Assembly (NCBI GenBank): GCA_029224185.1
Contig: CM055205.1
Span: 11,979,319-12,043,318, forward strand
Reading direction: 5' to 3'
From: Karalla daura
Lineage: Eukaryota > Chordata > Actinopteri > Chaetodontiformes > Leiognathidae
Length of the DNA stretch: 64,000 nucleotides
Shown: one piece after another, positions 12,301-25,300 of the stretch
Numbering within the stretch: position 1 is the stretch's first letter
How the letters are laid out: each line of letters starts with the position of its first letter
Notes under the pieces: generated by a model
Told to the model about the DNA's origin: nothing
Seen by the model: the letters and a program-made list of their open reading frames with translations, nothing else
Databases searched by the model: none
Program-made: the position numbers and the translations under genes

Positions 12301-15300
12301 GTCTGTGTGTACATGTGCATGTATGCAATGCTATTCCTGTACCATTTCCTGTTTCTCACCGATATCCCAGTTTTCCTCATTGGCCTCCACCTCCTTCTTG
12401 CCGATGATGTACCAGATGCAGGCCATCCAGTGGGCCAGCAGGGCGAACATGGACATGAGCAGCGTCAGGACCACAGTGCTGTGCTGCGAGTAGCGGTCCA
12501 TCTTCTGGAGCAGGCGCAGCAGACGGAGCAGACGCACCGTTTTCAACAGGTGGACCACGGACACCTGGGGACGCAGAGGGAAGACGGGGTTTATTTGTCA
12601 GGATGCAGATGGCCAATTCAGGCGGTTTCTGTCGTGAAAGATGTTCCCTGGAGAGTGCGGGTGTCACAGTTGTCCATACATCAACACCACAATCATTACC
12701 GGCAGCGCTCTCACTCTCCTTAACTAGGGCACCTGAAGGCAACATCTGCTTTGTAACGTACACCACTCTATCCGATTTCTGGTGAGCTTCTCAAGACTCT
12801 CAAGGTTCAAAGACACTGATAGAGACATTGATGGTGAGGTTGAGAGGCAGACTGCAACCATCTCTCTTATACGGGCAGAAATTCCTGTGGGGAGAGCAAT
12901 AAACCAGCTTATTACACGCACAAGCTGATGTTTCTCCGGTTGAAAGCTCTTAAACATGCTTCACACACTTTCCAACATTAGAGGCTGCTCCAAACACTCT
13001 CATGTTCTATAATTAGAACTTGACAAATGCCTAATCAACAATATGATCTATATGACGATATCCTGATGAAGGATCCTGGAATATGAAATTGCCAATTACA
13101 GCAATCAGGCACTTGCTCGCAGGTGTGTTTGTTTTGCTCTTGCAGTCCTCGGCGTCGCCACGCAGACTCTCTCTCCTACAGTGTGGGTTTTGTTCTTTCA
13201 CTACTTTACTATTGTTTCCCGCTGCCTTCCACTCCTCTCCCACAGTCGGCCCTGTGTGCTGCAGAGGCGATGTGAATGTCACCCATTGTTCACCTGCACC
13301 TCAGGCAATCTCCACCAACCGTCTATCATTTAGGGCCTTGTCACTGTGTATGCCCAGTGGACATGGACATACATGTACACACACACACACACACACGCAC
13401 ACCAGGTATTATTTAGAAGGATGTAGGACACATAGGATGTACGTGTGTCAGAGTGTGTGCGTGTGTTTGTATAGAAGGGGGATGTGTATGGAGAAGTACT
13501 GGGGACTGATAAAGTGGGACAGGATTTGTGCAGAAAAGGTTCAATGTAATAAAAATAAATAAAGGGCGAAAGAAGAAATAGCGGGATAAGCCACAAAGGA
13601 ATGATGTGAAAAGAGAGACTTTGTGTATTTGTCTGTGTGCGTGCGAGGAGAGAGAGAGAGCGAGAGAGGGAAAGAATTACACAATCTGAACTAAAGCTAA
13701 GCGGAGGGGAGGTGTGGACACACACCCCCGATCACAGCGGCCCCTGCATGTGTCTGCACTGTGTTTTATGGAGGTTTTTCCAACACTCACTTGCTGTGAG
13801 AAATAGAGAACTGGTGCAGCGCGAGGGGTAATGAAGCTTCCTGCTGGGCCCAGGGGAGAAGCTCCATCTCCTCTCCACTATCTATCACCCCCACCCCCCC
13901 ACCCCACCCCATCCCACACCCCTCCTAGCCCACCTATGGAAAGCCCATGCTGTGCCACATCCCATTCTCCTACACTGGCATGAGCACTAAGCAACGCAAT
14001 ATACCCAACAATGCATGTCCGCTTTCCCTCCAACTTTCTCCTGCTGCTCACCTTTGCATTTCCTCTGCTCGTCAGGTGTGAAATTCACACGTATTTGCTT
14101 CATTTTCTCTCTCCTTTCCAAGGCAACGTTGGTGCATGTGTCTGTAACTTTACAAGAACGCTCATTATTTCTCCCCCTGCAGCCACGCCTTTAGCGCCCC
14201 CGGCCAATCACAGCCGCCGTCTTTATTGTTATTTATTTTACTGACGCGGCAGGATTGGCCGACTAACATGCATATTGCCGTTTCCCAATACCAGCCGGGC
14301 CTCCAGGCGCAGGAGACATATTCACAGGGGCTTTAATAACAGTGGTTATGGCAGCTAATAAGAAATTGCCAGCCTTGACTTCCACGCTGCCAAACAGCTT
14401 GTGCAGACGAATTCTGATAGCAACATTATCAAGATGCGAAAGATGAACACTCAGCCAGTTTGAAACAATTTTAGTGTAGTAATATTTAAACGGTGTGAAT
14501 CTGCAGACATACTGCTGTTGGCAAAGACTGTGTTCTTTATAAAAAACTCCCTCCCTACTTCATAAAAAGCTGTTTGACTTGTAAAACAAGCACAACATGA
14601 CAGGGACACAAAAACAGAGAAGTGAACAACAAGGGAGGCACTCTGCTGAGGCTCATTTCCAGTGAAATATGGCGTCTGTCCTAAAAGGGGACATCACTCT
14701 GAATGCTGCATCCTTAGAGGGGACATCATGCATAAAATGGAGAAATACAAGCTATTCGCTCTCTCCTGGAGCAGCGGCGGTGGCTCAGTAGCCCCAAACC
14801 CAAAACCCAGCCCACTGGGAGTGTGTGGTATTTCCATTAATAGACTCTGAAAACCAAACAGGCACCTTAGCCTGGAGCAGCCTGGAGCAGCGTCCGCTCC
14901 TTCCCTTAATAGCACTTTTTGGGCTCTCCTCCAGTTTTACTTACATTCTTCTTTTTGCTTTTCTCCATTTATTATGTTTGGTATCCCCTTTATCTGTTAT
15001 TATTATTGTTTTTATTGACACAGGTAGAACTGGGCTTGTTCTCCAACTGACTTAAACATATATGTTTCTGGACTTTGGGAGAGACCATTACAGCTCTGGG
15101 GCAACAGTGCTAACCACTTATCCACTGTGTCTCCCTGCCTGTGCGATGTCTCATCTCTAACTGGCTCTGAACTCATATCGGATCCTGACCGGTTGAATGA
15201 GAACAAACAGCAGCATGAGATGCATTCAAAGCGCATCTCTCTTCAAATTAGAGGCCAAAAAGAGCCCATAAGCAACATCATTCAGCCCTGGGAATGTGAC

Positions 15301-16141
15301 AAGATCGTCTACCTAATTGCTCCACATCTCCGTGTCTTTCTGCTCTTCAGGGGGTCGTGTATTTGACTGAAGCAGGCGAGCAAAAAAAGGTCTTAATGAT
15401 ATAGGTTTGATTGTTTTCCTCACCACTTGTACAGTAAGAGGAATCGATACGCCGGGATCAAAGAGTAAGCGGAGCAGTGCAGAAAACGGTCCACGCAATT
15501 TATTCTTATGAAATGTCAAATGTGCTGAAGGTGCTACACTTTACAGTGCACAGAAGAAGAGAGTGGGCCACTGCCACCGGGCAATTCATCACTCAAAGTC
15601 ATGTTTTTTAATATCCCACCAATATTCCTGTTTTTTTATTTCTTTCCTTGTAGCTTCTCTTCATGTGTGTATTTTTTGGGGGAATATCTCCAGACTTTTG
15701 AACGAAACCTACAAAACCGATTGCGCTAACATTTCCTTTCATCATTTAAAGATGATACCTCACCTCGTCTAAGTGTCTGCGCTCGCAGTGACAAACGAAC
15801 AAACGAACAAAAGGTCGATGGTATGAAGGTACAGTGGCTGGAGGTGTTAAACCCCCGGGGGTTGAAGGTCAAGCCGGGCGGCTTACTCACCACGCTGACT
15901 TTAAAGGCATAGAGCAGGTCGAAGGGCAGCGCGGCCACCAGGTCGATGATGAACCACGTGGTCAGGTAATGGATGCAGATCTGCCGAGCGTCAAAGATCA
16001 CCTGGCCCGACTTGCTGACGTAGCTCGTGCGAAAATTAAAAACGATATCTGTGAGGGGTGCGAAAAGAAAGCCACAGACCATGCCTGTTGTGAATTCAAC
16101 AATTAAACAGGGACGTATTAAGCCAATGTGGTTCCCCTGGA

Positions 16142-16220
<79 letters not shown>

Positions 16221-19200
16221 TACCCCTGTTTTCTGTCACAAAAAAGTACACATGAACAAGGCCATTTCTTATATGCCATTTGGTATTATTATTATTATTA
16301 TTGTGTATGTATTATCATTATTATTGTTGTTATCATGAAATGAGTATTCATAATGTCTTATGTATGGTATGGTAAGTATTCAGAGCGGCGTATGCCTCGC
16401 ACCTATGATGAACAGGATCTCCACGGCGATGTCGCTGACGGTCGTGCTGCGGGTCATCTCGTCGTTCCCGCCGATGAAGCACACGTTGTAGGGCACCGTC
16501 ACCGCCACGTAGAAGGTGGCGAGCAGGATGAGCCAGTCCCAGCCGGCTTTGAACGTGCTGTAGTGGAGCAGGATGAATTTGGACTTTTTGGCATCTGCGA
16601 CTTTGTACTCCGGGAGAGCGGGCGGATCCCCGAACACATTCTGGAGTCAGATGGTGGGAATAACTAATCAGATCTAACACATGATGGATGGAATCTATAC
16701 AAAATGAGCATAATGTTGTCCTAAAACATCACTGAAACCTAAAATCATAAAAGAAAGAGTTTTGTTTCATTACAGTTACAAAACCAGCACATACTTACAG
16801 ATAATAGGTTATTATCATTGATAAAAACTAATGAAATAACAAAAACTAGAATTGAAAGACATTTTTGTGAACTGAAATAAATAAAAACTATTTACTTCTC
16901 ATTTTTTCTTGTTTACTGCCATGGTGTCTTTTGAGATTTATTTAACAATACTTACTATGAGCTTTTGAATCATGCACCTGACAAAGTATGAAAAACTAAA
17001 ACTACTACTAAAACTACTAAAAACTAAACTAAAACTAAGCATCTGGAAAAAGACAAAAGCTAAAAGCAACTAGCAAACCTCCCCTAAGAACTGATAAAAA
17101 CTAACTGAATTAGTGGGGAAAAAGTCAAGACTAATTAAAACTAAATTAAAGTGAAAAACCTAAAACTATTATAACCCTGACCTGTATATACATGCACCGT
17201 GTATGTCATGTAAACACACGTGCTACTTGTCATGTTGTTCTGTGCTTATTTGTGCACTTTTAGCAACGCCAAAACAAATCCCCGGATCAGACAATCAATC
17301 AGCGGTTAGAACTGTCACCTCACAATTAGGAGTAGTGGCTTTGTTGTTGTTCTCCTTGAGTACCTCGGGTTTTCCTCTAGTCTTTTAAAAAAAAACCTTA
17401 AAGTTGCTTGTGCAAAATGTTGTTAAATGGAGAGTTTTTTTTAAAAATCTGAGAGCCTTTTCTTTCCCCGCCTTGAGCAATTCCTCTCTTCCCCCCTCCC
17501 CACGCCGTGTGAATAAGAGCAGCTCTGCTCTCTCTTTCCCGTTCCTCTCGCCTCCACCCTCTGCCGAGCGATCCCTCATCGTGTCACATCCTGCCCCTTT
17601 GTTTGAAGTGTGGCATGATACCTTGTTGAGTTTGATCTTGCTCTTCTCTCTGCTGTGGAGGTGACCAGAGATGTGGTAGAGCACCGTGCTGCTCCGCAGA
17701 CGAGCGGAGCTGAAAGGAGAGCCTGTTTTCACCCTGCCGCGCCGCCGCTCTGCAAACACACACACACACACGAACACACAAAAGAGTTAGCACACATTCA
17801 CTCCACAATACTTTACCCCCCAAGGTTAACGCTTGATGACTGAATCAGTCGTTACGCTTGACGAAATACACAACATCCCGTCTTGAATAGGGAAAACATG
17901 AATATGCATCAGGAATAATTTTGTCATTTCTGGGCAAATTGCACAATTTCTGAGCAAAGTGGGGAAAAAAAGAGGGCTATTCACAGTCATCTTTTGCCTT
18001 TTTTTGTCAGTATCAAAACGCTGTGTTTACCTGTTTTCGTTCACGTTGTCCTGCTGTAAATATTGGTTGATGATGTCTCACTGCGTTAAAACTATCTCCA
18101 GAGCAATTTGCAGCTTTGATAAGTGGAGACTGGGTCAGAGAGGTGAGCAAGAATAGGCTCGGGATGGAAGACTTTCTATGCTCTGCTGAGTTGGTTGGCA
18201 AATCTGTGTGTTTGTGTTTGTGTGTGTGTGTGTGTGTGCGCACATGCTGGCTTGTGTGTCTGTGTGTGCTTCCTCTAAGTGTATAGAAGCAGCAGATAAA
18301 GCAGATAGCGCAGGAGTGATGAGTTCAGAGCGAGGAGTTGGGTAATGGGAGATGGCACTTTATTGCTGCTGGGTTTCTGAGCTCTGAGCTCTCACTGCTG
18401 TGAACCCGCAGGAAAGGACTGAGGCCAGACCGGCTGGAAGAGGAGAGCGGCAATAACAACGTGCAGAAAGAGAAGTGATAACTGCTTTTGAGTGTCCTTT
18501 GGAAAGTGTGCGCTCTTTGCCGTGTGTGTTGAGGAGTGTGTGTGTGTGAGTGTGGACCCCCAGATGAGGCGAACAGACAGGGCCATCCATAACGCAGTGC
18601 ATCCTTGGGGGACACGACACGGCAGGAGCACAGAGACAGAGACATGCTTATTTTTAGATCTAATGAATTTCCCTCTGCTTCTATAGCCACTCTAGTGTGG
18701 GAAGAGGGTGTGGGTGTATAGGTAGCGATTTGTGTATAAAGAGGGGAGGGCGAAAGCATGTAGGGCAGATGCGGGGAGGTGGCAATGGATAGATGCTGCG
18801 AGAGGTGAGAAATGGAGGTGATGGAGAGATATGAGGAGAGACGACACGAAGGCAAGAAACAAAGAAGAGAGCGAGGTGTCACCCAGGATGGAAAAATAGA
18901 CGAAGAGAGGGAGGAAGGTGGGGTGTGAAAAAGTGAGGACACTGTTGACGCCAGAGACTGGGTTTCCCTCTCTTTGCTTTGTTTCTGCAGAGAGCTAAGT
19001 GGGTCAGAGCCGAGGTGCTCGCCCGTCCTTGAAAGGATGAAAACCAAAATAACCGCTGGGAAGCAGTATGGAGTATGCAAACAAAGGAGAAATCTGCAGT
19101 ATACCAAATATAACCAGCTAGGGTCATTTGGGGCAAAAAGAAAAAAAAGTGTTGCACTAGTTAATATGTATCCCACAAGGGTTGGAATGGCAGTACAACA

Positions 19201-19351
19201 GGGTCACATGTACTTTTCCATCTCTACATTCAACTCTTTGAAGTGAAAAATGTACATTTTTAACATCATTTTTTCACAAAAACTGATGAATCGAAAAAAA
19301 AGTCAGTGTCAGTGAGAGGAAACCTAGCAATGAGATGACCAGTCAAGCTTA

Positions 19352-19407
<56 letters not shown>

Positions 19408-22319
19408 ACAGCCAGTACAGCGGGAGTCAGCAGGAATGGTGGAGGAAAGCCAGGCCACCCGCAGGGAGAGGTTCCTAGATTACATCTATTGAGAAGTTTA
19501 CTTTAATGCTTTCACTTATTCCAAGAGGAAGTGGAGATAGGTCTAACTTAAATCATACTGTAAAAAGCCCCATTTATAATATTTCTCGTTAAATGGAAAG
19601 CTTTACAGAAGTGAGGGTATCCAATTGGCTATCAACAGAATTACTACATTTCATAGCAGCTTCTGCAGTAGCAGGTGGCAGGCAATTCCAAATAGAGCCA
19701 CACACTGTGTCGACATATCTGAATCCTGTTAATATTTCTCTTTTCAGGCACCTGTTATTATTTTATTCTCATCTACGACTGTTGTGAAAAGTCTTCTTTA
19801 TGCTCCTTTTCTCAGTTACCGATCCATGCACAAAGCAAGAGCACCAGCACACCGCTTTCTGCATCTGCTCCGGGAGTGGCGTCCAAATGCAAATGCGTGC
19901 CACTTCACAGGCTCGCACGCAGCAAAAACTGACTCAGAGCCATTATAGGAAGGTGCCTCTCTCTGTCTGAAGTCATGCTGCGTCAGCCCGTTTCTCATTC
20001 TTTGAAAATGTGAGCAAAAAATAACTTTCTGCTCCCTCATATTTACAATAATGAGAGTAATTAGGCAAACCCAGGGGTGGCAGGCCTGAGATCTGAAAAG
20101 TCAGTTTGCTGACTTCACAGATGCACACACACACACACACACACACAAGGACACACACGTAAACAAACACGTTGACCTTCTCCCTTGCTTTGTAGACTGC
20201 TTTTGGCTTTAGCTTTGCTGTTGCCCTTATGCTATAACTCTTTGAGGGAATTGATTTTGAGCAAAGAAATTGCAAGTTCGCTCTCTTTAGTTCCTCTTAT
20301 CATTTAAAGTGAAGACTGCAAGAGAAATAGTTGAAGGGCAGACATGACGTGCAGCTCCACGTCCGTGACAGCGTCATTATTGCTTGCTGGCATATAAGAT
20401 TTAATAGGTTTGGAGATGAAAAAGAAAAAAAACACACTGATAACTACAAATAGTAACCCATGTCTCATAAAGGTGTCTTTATGATTAAAACTTCTGTTCC
20501 CACCACCGCAGAGAGTTTTCAACCCTGACTCAGAGAAATCATGTTTATGTGACACTGCTTTCGTCTGATGGCACCTCGATACGCATGATTAATGTTTTCG
20601 TGGTTGTGCTGTAGATACGAGGGCAGATGGTTGGTTTGAAAAGAACAGCAAACCTATTTTTACTGAGCACAAATATCAACTCCCTACAGGACTGTGGCTT
20701 CGGAGTAACTTAAGGAAAGAATGGCCGCTCTCCTCCCTGGGGGGGGATCCAACAATAGAGCTCTGCAGCAGGTGTAATGCTAAAAAATATATAATATTGT
20801 CCTCACCCTCTGGGCAAGAGCGTATTTCTATATATTAAGCTGATTATCAGTCAATTTATGTCTTTCATTGTGGAATCCACAACTGCCTCCCTTCTCACTC
20901 TTTGTTATTAGAGCCTGGACCTAATGTTTGCTGTCCTGCTTGGAAAATATTAATAAACACACTATGGAGAGCAGGAATGAAGTGGTGGTGTGGTAATCTG
21001 CCCTTGTCGGAGGAGACAAACAACTGCAAATGGAAATTATGCAGATTATGTGTCACACTAGACTCTGTGGTTTCATTTCGTCTCGGTGAGCAGGAGCAAT
21101 TTGACCTGGCTTGCCTCAGACCACGAGCTACAGATCCGAGAACTTCACACAGCGGCTCAGTGTTTTCCCTCTTTTGAACCCATTCAACGGCAACAACACG
21201 TACACATACACACCTTCCTTCTTGTCCTCTTGGATGGCTTTGGCTTTGGTGTCAGTGATGTCCTTAAACGAAGCCAGGAAGAGCACCACGTCTCCTTTCT
21301 CGTTCTTAATTGGCACAATGTCCAGGAGGCACCAGAACAGCTCGGCTGAAAAGGAAAAAAAAAACACTCTTATTAAGACCCTTTGATACAACATCTCTGA
21401 ATGGATTTACAAAGTGTGTGGGTATAACCATTGTGTGTCTGTGTGTGTGTGTATGAGTGTGCGGGTGCGCCAGTGGGCGTGCAGAGCAACAGTTTCACAG
21501 ATTCCCAGTGTTATTAGTACGACTATCTACAGCTGGAAGTCCCTCTGGAGGAGCAGAGCCTTTAAATAGAGCACGTCGCAGCTCCCCAGGCTCAGCGAGA
21601 GATGAACCCATCTCTGAGGTCCCATCTCCTGCTAAATGGATTGCTTTTCAGACAGACCGCGGGTCAGCACGTGTGCAGCACCAGCGGCACTCTGCTTGTG
21701 CTGACAATTGTGTGACTCTTATGAGCTTGATTTATCAAAAAAAAAGAAAAAAGAGGCCTGCCAGGACACTGATTATTTTTCAGCAAAATAAAGTGGCCAA
21801 GAGTACTGGCCAAGGAGCGCGTTTGCTTTCAGAGGATGCACCAGGTAAAGTTGGCTTTACGTGAAAACGTCTCTGTCACGTTTAAGGGTCTCCAGGGGTT
21901 TTGGTCTTGTTACCACTGATGAAATTATCACAGCAAATTTGGTCCAATCCACGTCATGCTGAGGCTAAATTGTTTTGCAGGTAGTTAAGTCAGACATCAG
22001 GGTCTTTGTTCATTACCCGTGATCCTGTCTGGAATGGTATGATTAGTTAATTAACTCCTCGTTTAAAGGTCGGCCGATGTTTTCGTCTGATGTGTGTCAT
22101 CAAAGGAGGGACGAGAGTGCTTTTCGGTGGGGGTCGCGGTCTACTCTTCATTTTCTTCTTCTCGTACAGACTGGGAATGAATCACTGATTAAGAGGGATT
22201 TCCCACGGAGTTCCCTCCCGTCACTCCCACTCATGAAATCTGCCCTCCATGCCTGGTGATGACTCAATCACTGTGATTCTGTCTGTAGCGTGTGTGTACG
22301 TGAGAGAGAGAGAGGAAGA

Positions 22320-22358
<39 letters not shown>

Positions 22359-25300
22359 GAGAGAGAGAGAGACTATCTGCATCCCCCTGAGATGAGGCAG
22401 CACTATCAGACACGCAGAGAGAGAAATAGCGCTCCTGATTGCGAACATGCAGCTTTTCCCTCTCTCAGACTGGCAGACGGAGGACAAACTGACTCAATCA
22501 GCTGCGATCAGTTTCAGGACACTGCTGTGACAGATGAGAGAGAGAGAGAGAGAGACGGGGGGAGAGGGATGAGAAGGCCGTGGTAGGGTAAGAGGAAAAC
22601 AAGACAGACGGAGAGACAAACTGGCACAGGCGAGCGCAACGTCAAAAGGGCGAAAGAGGCGAGGGATGAGCGAACGGCGCCGTCAGACGCAGGAGGAGAT
22701 GAAAGGCGACAAAGGGAAGGTGAAGGAGGACAGGGGAGAAAAAGAGGAGTCTGACAGTGAAGACAACAAAGCGAGAGCCAGAGCGGTGTAGGCAGTCACA
22801 TCTGTGGCGGGATTAACAAGGCTGCGTCTGTGCAAACTGCCTCTAGTAAACCAGACGACTAAATCGGCTTCATGACTTGGAACCAAAGTATGAGAAAGTG
22901 GCACAACATCTGCCGCACGCCGTGGCACAGAATAAACACCCGTCACACTTGATGGCGACGTAATCGCACTACCAGGTCTGTTTAGCAGGTGTTTTGGAGC
23001 TCTCAGGACCACCAATCATACCAAACGTATTCTCTGTGTGACCCCAAAAGGTCAACTTATCACATATTATTCAGCAGGTGGAGCTCAGAAAAAGCATTTC
23101 TAAGCTCATATTAAACATATGCTCCTCCTGCTCCTGGTTGTCTCCATCATAAAGGGATACAACAAAACAAAGCAAAACAAACTCTGAATTTTTAAGTAAA
23201 ATCAAATGTTGATTACAAAGTGCAAGATTTGCCCAGTAATTAACTCCCATACACATAAAATCTTTACCTAAAGTGGTTTGACAAAGCGTGCAGCGCTGAG
23301 AGGACGAATAACAAATTTCGTCTCGATTCGTGACGAAACTGTGGTGGAACAAAAATCAAGGATGCGCGAGGAGTGAAAGCGAAGAAAACTCTGCAAACAG
23401 CCACGCTGGGGGCACATGGCACCGTCCCACATCACAGCAAGCATGTGCACACTGATGCCTAGACGCGCTCATTATTTTTTTGCGACTGTCCATTTCGTTC
23501 ACTGGCCAGCTGGCTAATCATCCGGGCACACGCCACGCCGGCCACGCCGCACCACGGCCAGACGCTGGGCCCGGCGTAATCCAAAGAGACAGGGTTAAAG
23601 AGTCACTAGGCTGGCAGCCATGAAAGTTTAATGCGTCTCCGTGTTAAATAATAACTGCGGGACATTTGTGACTGATTGCTTTGTTTAATCACCTTTTAAT
23701 GAGAAGAGACCAATAATAATATAAAAAAAAAGGAAGCTAAAACATCCATTTGCCCAGCCATTACCTCATCTATCCGTGGGTCCATCTATGCCAATTTAAA
23801 TGCGGCGTCTTCAAAAATAGCCACAAAGAATTGCCATCCATTTCTGATAATATACGGGCAAAGTCTCGAATGGTAATCACTCTGTCTGTGCACTCTCTAA
23901 TGGCTTTCTGTGCTGGTCTACTTGCCTTGGCTCTGACACCTAATTGGTAAATGGTGGAGGAAGCCACAGTCTGTAGTTTTATGGAACAGTGACTGGGCAG
24001 AGGAGAGGCTGAATTAAAGGCTAAATTCAGAGAGAGGAGAAAAAAGAAAAAAAAGCACAAATAAGGTTGTCGCACCTGTCTTTTTGTAGAACATGATTTC
24101 GTCCTTGAACTCCTTGCGCTCCTCCAGGGCGTCATCGATGCTGAGGATGATGCCTTCGCTGGTCTCCGGGCCGTACAGGAACTTACAGGCACAGCTCTTC
24201 TGCATGACTTCGGCCCGGGAGAAGCCAGTGAGCTCACAGAAGCCATCGGAGCAGTAGACGATGGGGAAGCCCTTCAACACCTGTGCATTGGCCAGGATGA
24301 AGTTGCTGTCTGTTGAGAGTGAGAGAGAGAGAGAAGAAAGTGATGAGAGGACAGCTAAGGGCATAGGCACTGTTGGGACATTTTCTTTAAATAGGCATTT
24401 CAAAATATTTGCCTCAATATTTATATATTTTACATGTATCAGCTTGAGTTAATTCTAAACACTAATCTTTTGCCCTTTTGTATAATCCAAAAACTGTATT
24501 CCAATTACTATCCAATTAAACTGTAACTGCATCAGAAAACACAGGTCATACCACTTATTCTAAATACAGAATTATCACAACTGAGCTATATGTAAAATCT
24601 GCAGAAAATGTGCTAGAATTCACCGCAGACCTGTGGTAATAATTCACTGTGGGTGGAACAGCATGTGAAGCGCCTCTCTCATTACAAATGGTCATTAGAT
24701 CCATTCTCAGTATTAACGTTGATAAGAGGAGCTTTAATGATTTTCAAACAGTCCCCAGCAGAGGTATAGCAGCCTGACGTCGGACATCGTGCTACCGGCT
24801 CTTCACAGACCACTGCTTTAACCTCTCATCTCCCACTTCTGGAACTCCACACAATCAAAAATGGAAGCAAAGTCCAAAGCAGGTCAAGGAGCGGCCCCTC
24901 TGGCTCTTTCACTTAGCCACCGGAGCTAAAAAGGTGACTTTTAACACGCAGACACAAAGGCTGATGGGATCCCGGCTCGGCTCGATGCAGACCTGTGTGG
25001 GCTGCAGCATGGAGGTCACTTACTGTGATAAACGACTGATTTATCTGCAAGCTGAAGAGAGCCGTGGAAACCTGCTCTTGAAACTCATTTCCCGGTGTCA
25101 AGAAAGTGACCCTGAATTCATAATACCTTTAGTGAGAGTGAGCAGGGAGAGGTTACGTGTTGAGGAGGAGTGAGTGGAGAGTGCGCTGTAGCCATACCGG
25201 TTAGCCAGTTAGTGCTCAGGTCTGTCACAATTAATTGTCCCATTTCTCTCGAGCTGTACTTTAAATACCTGGTTGGAGACCACCAGCTGTTTACACCTGA

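Larger units (their letters stand above)
16641..17621 (-). other. kcnh8 intron 4
   Basis: Mostly an ACTAAAA-rich interspersed element (16804-17179) followed by a degenerate repeat fragment (17293-17380) and pyrimidine-rich sequence upstream of the donor. Confidence 0.8.

Noticed and set aside
18325..19176. 283-codon minus-strand frame in kcnh8 intron 3
   Set aside because: Ser/Leu/Thr-rich low-complexity translation of a pyrimidine-rich strand; it does not match any kcnh8 segment and phases already close between exons 3 and 4.
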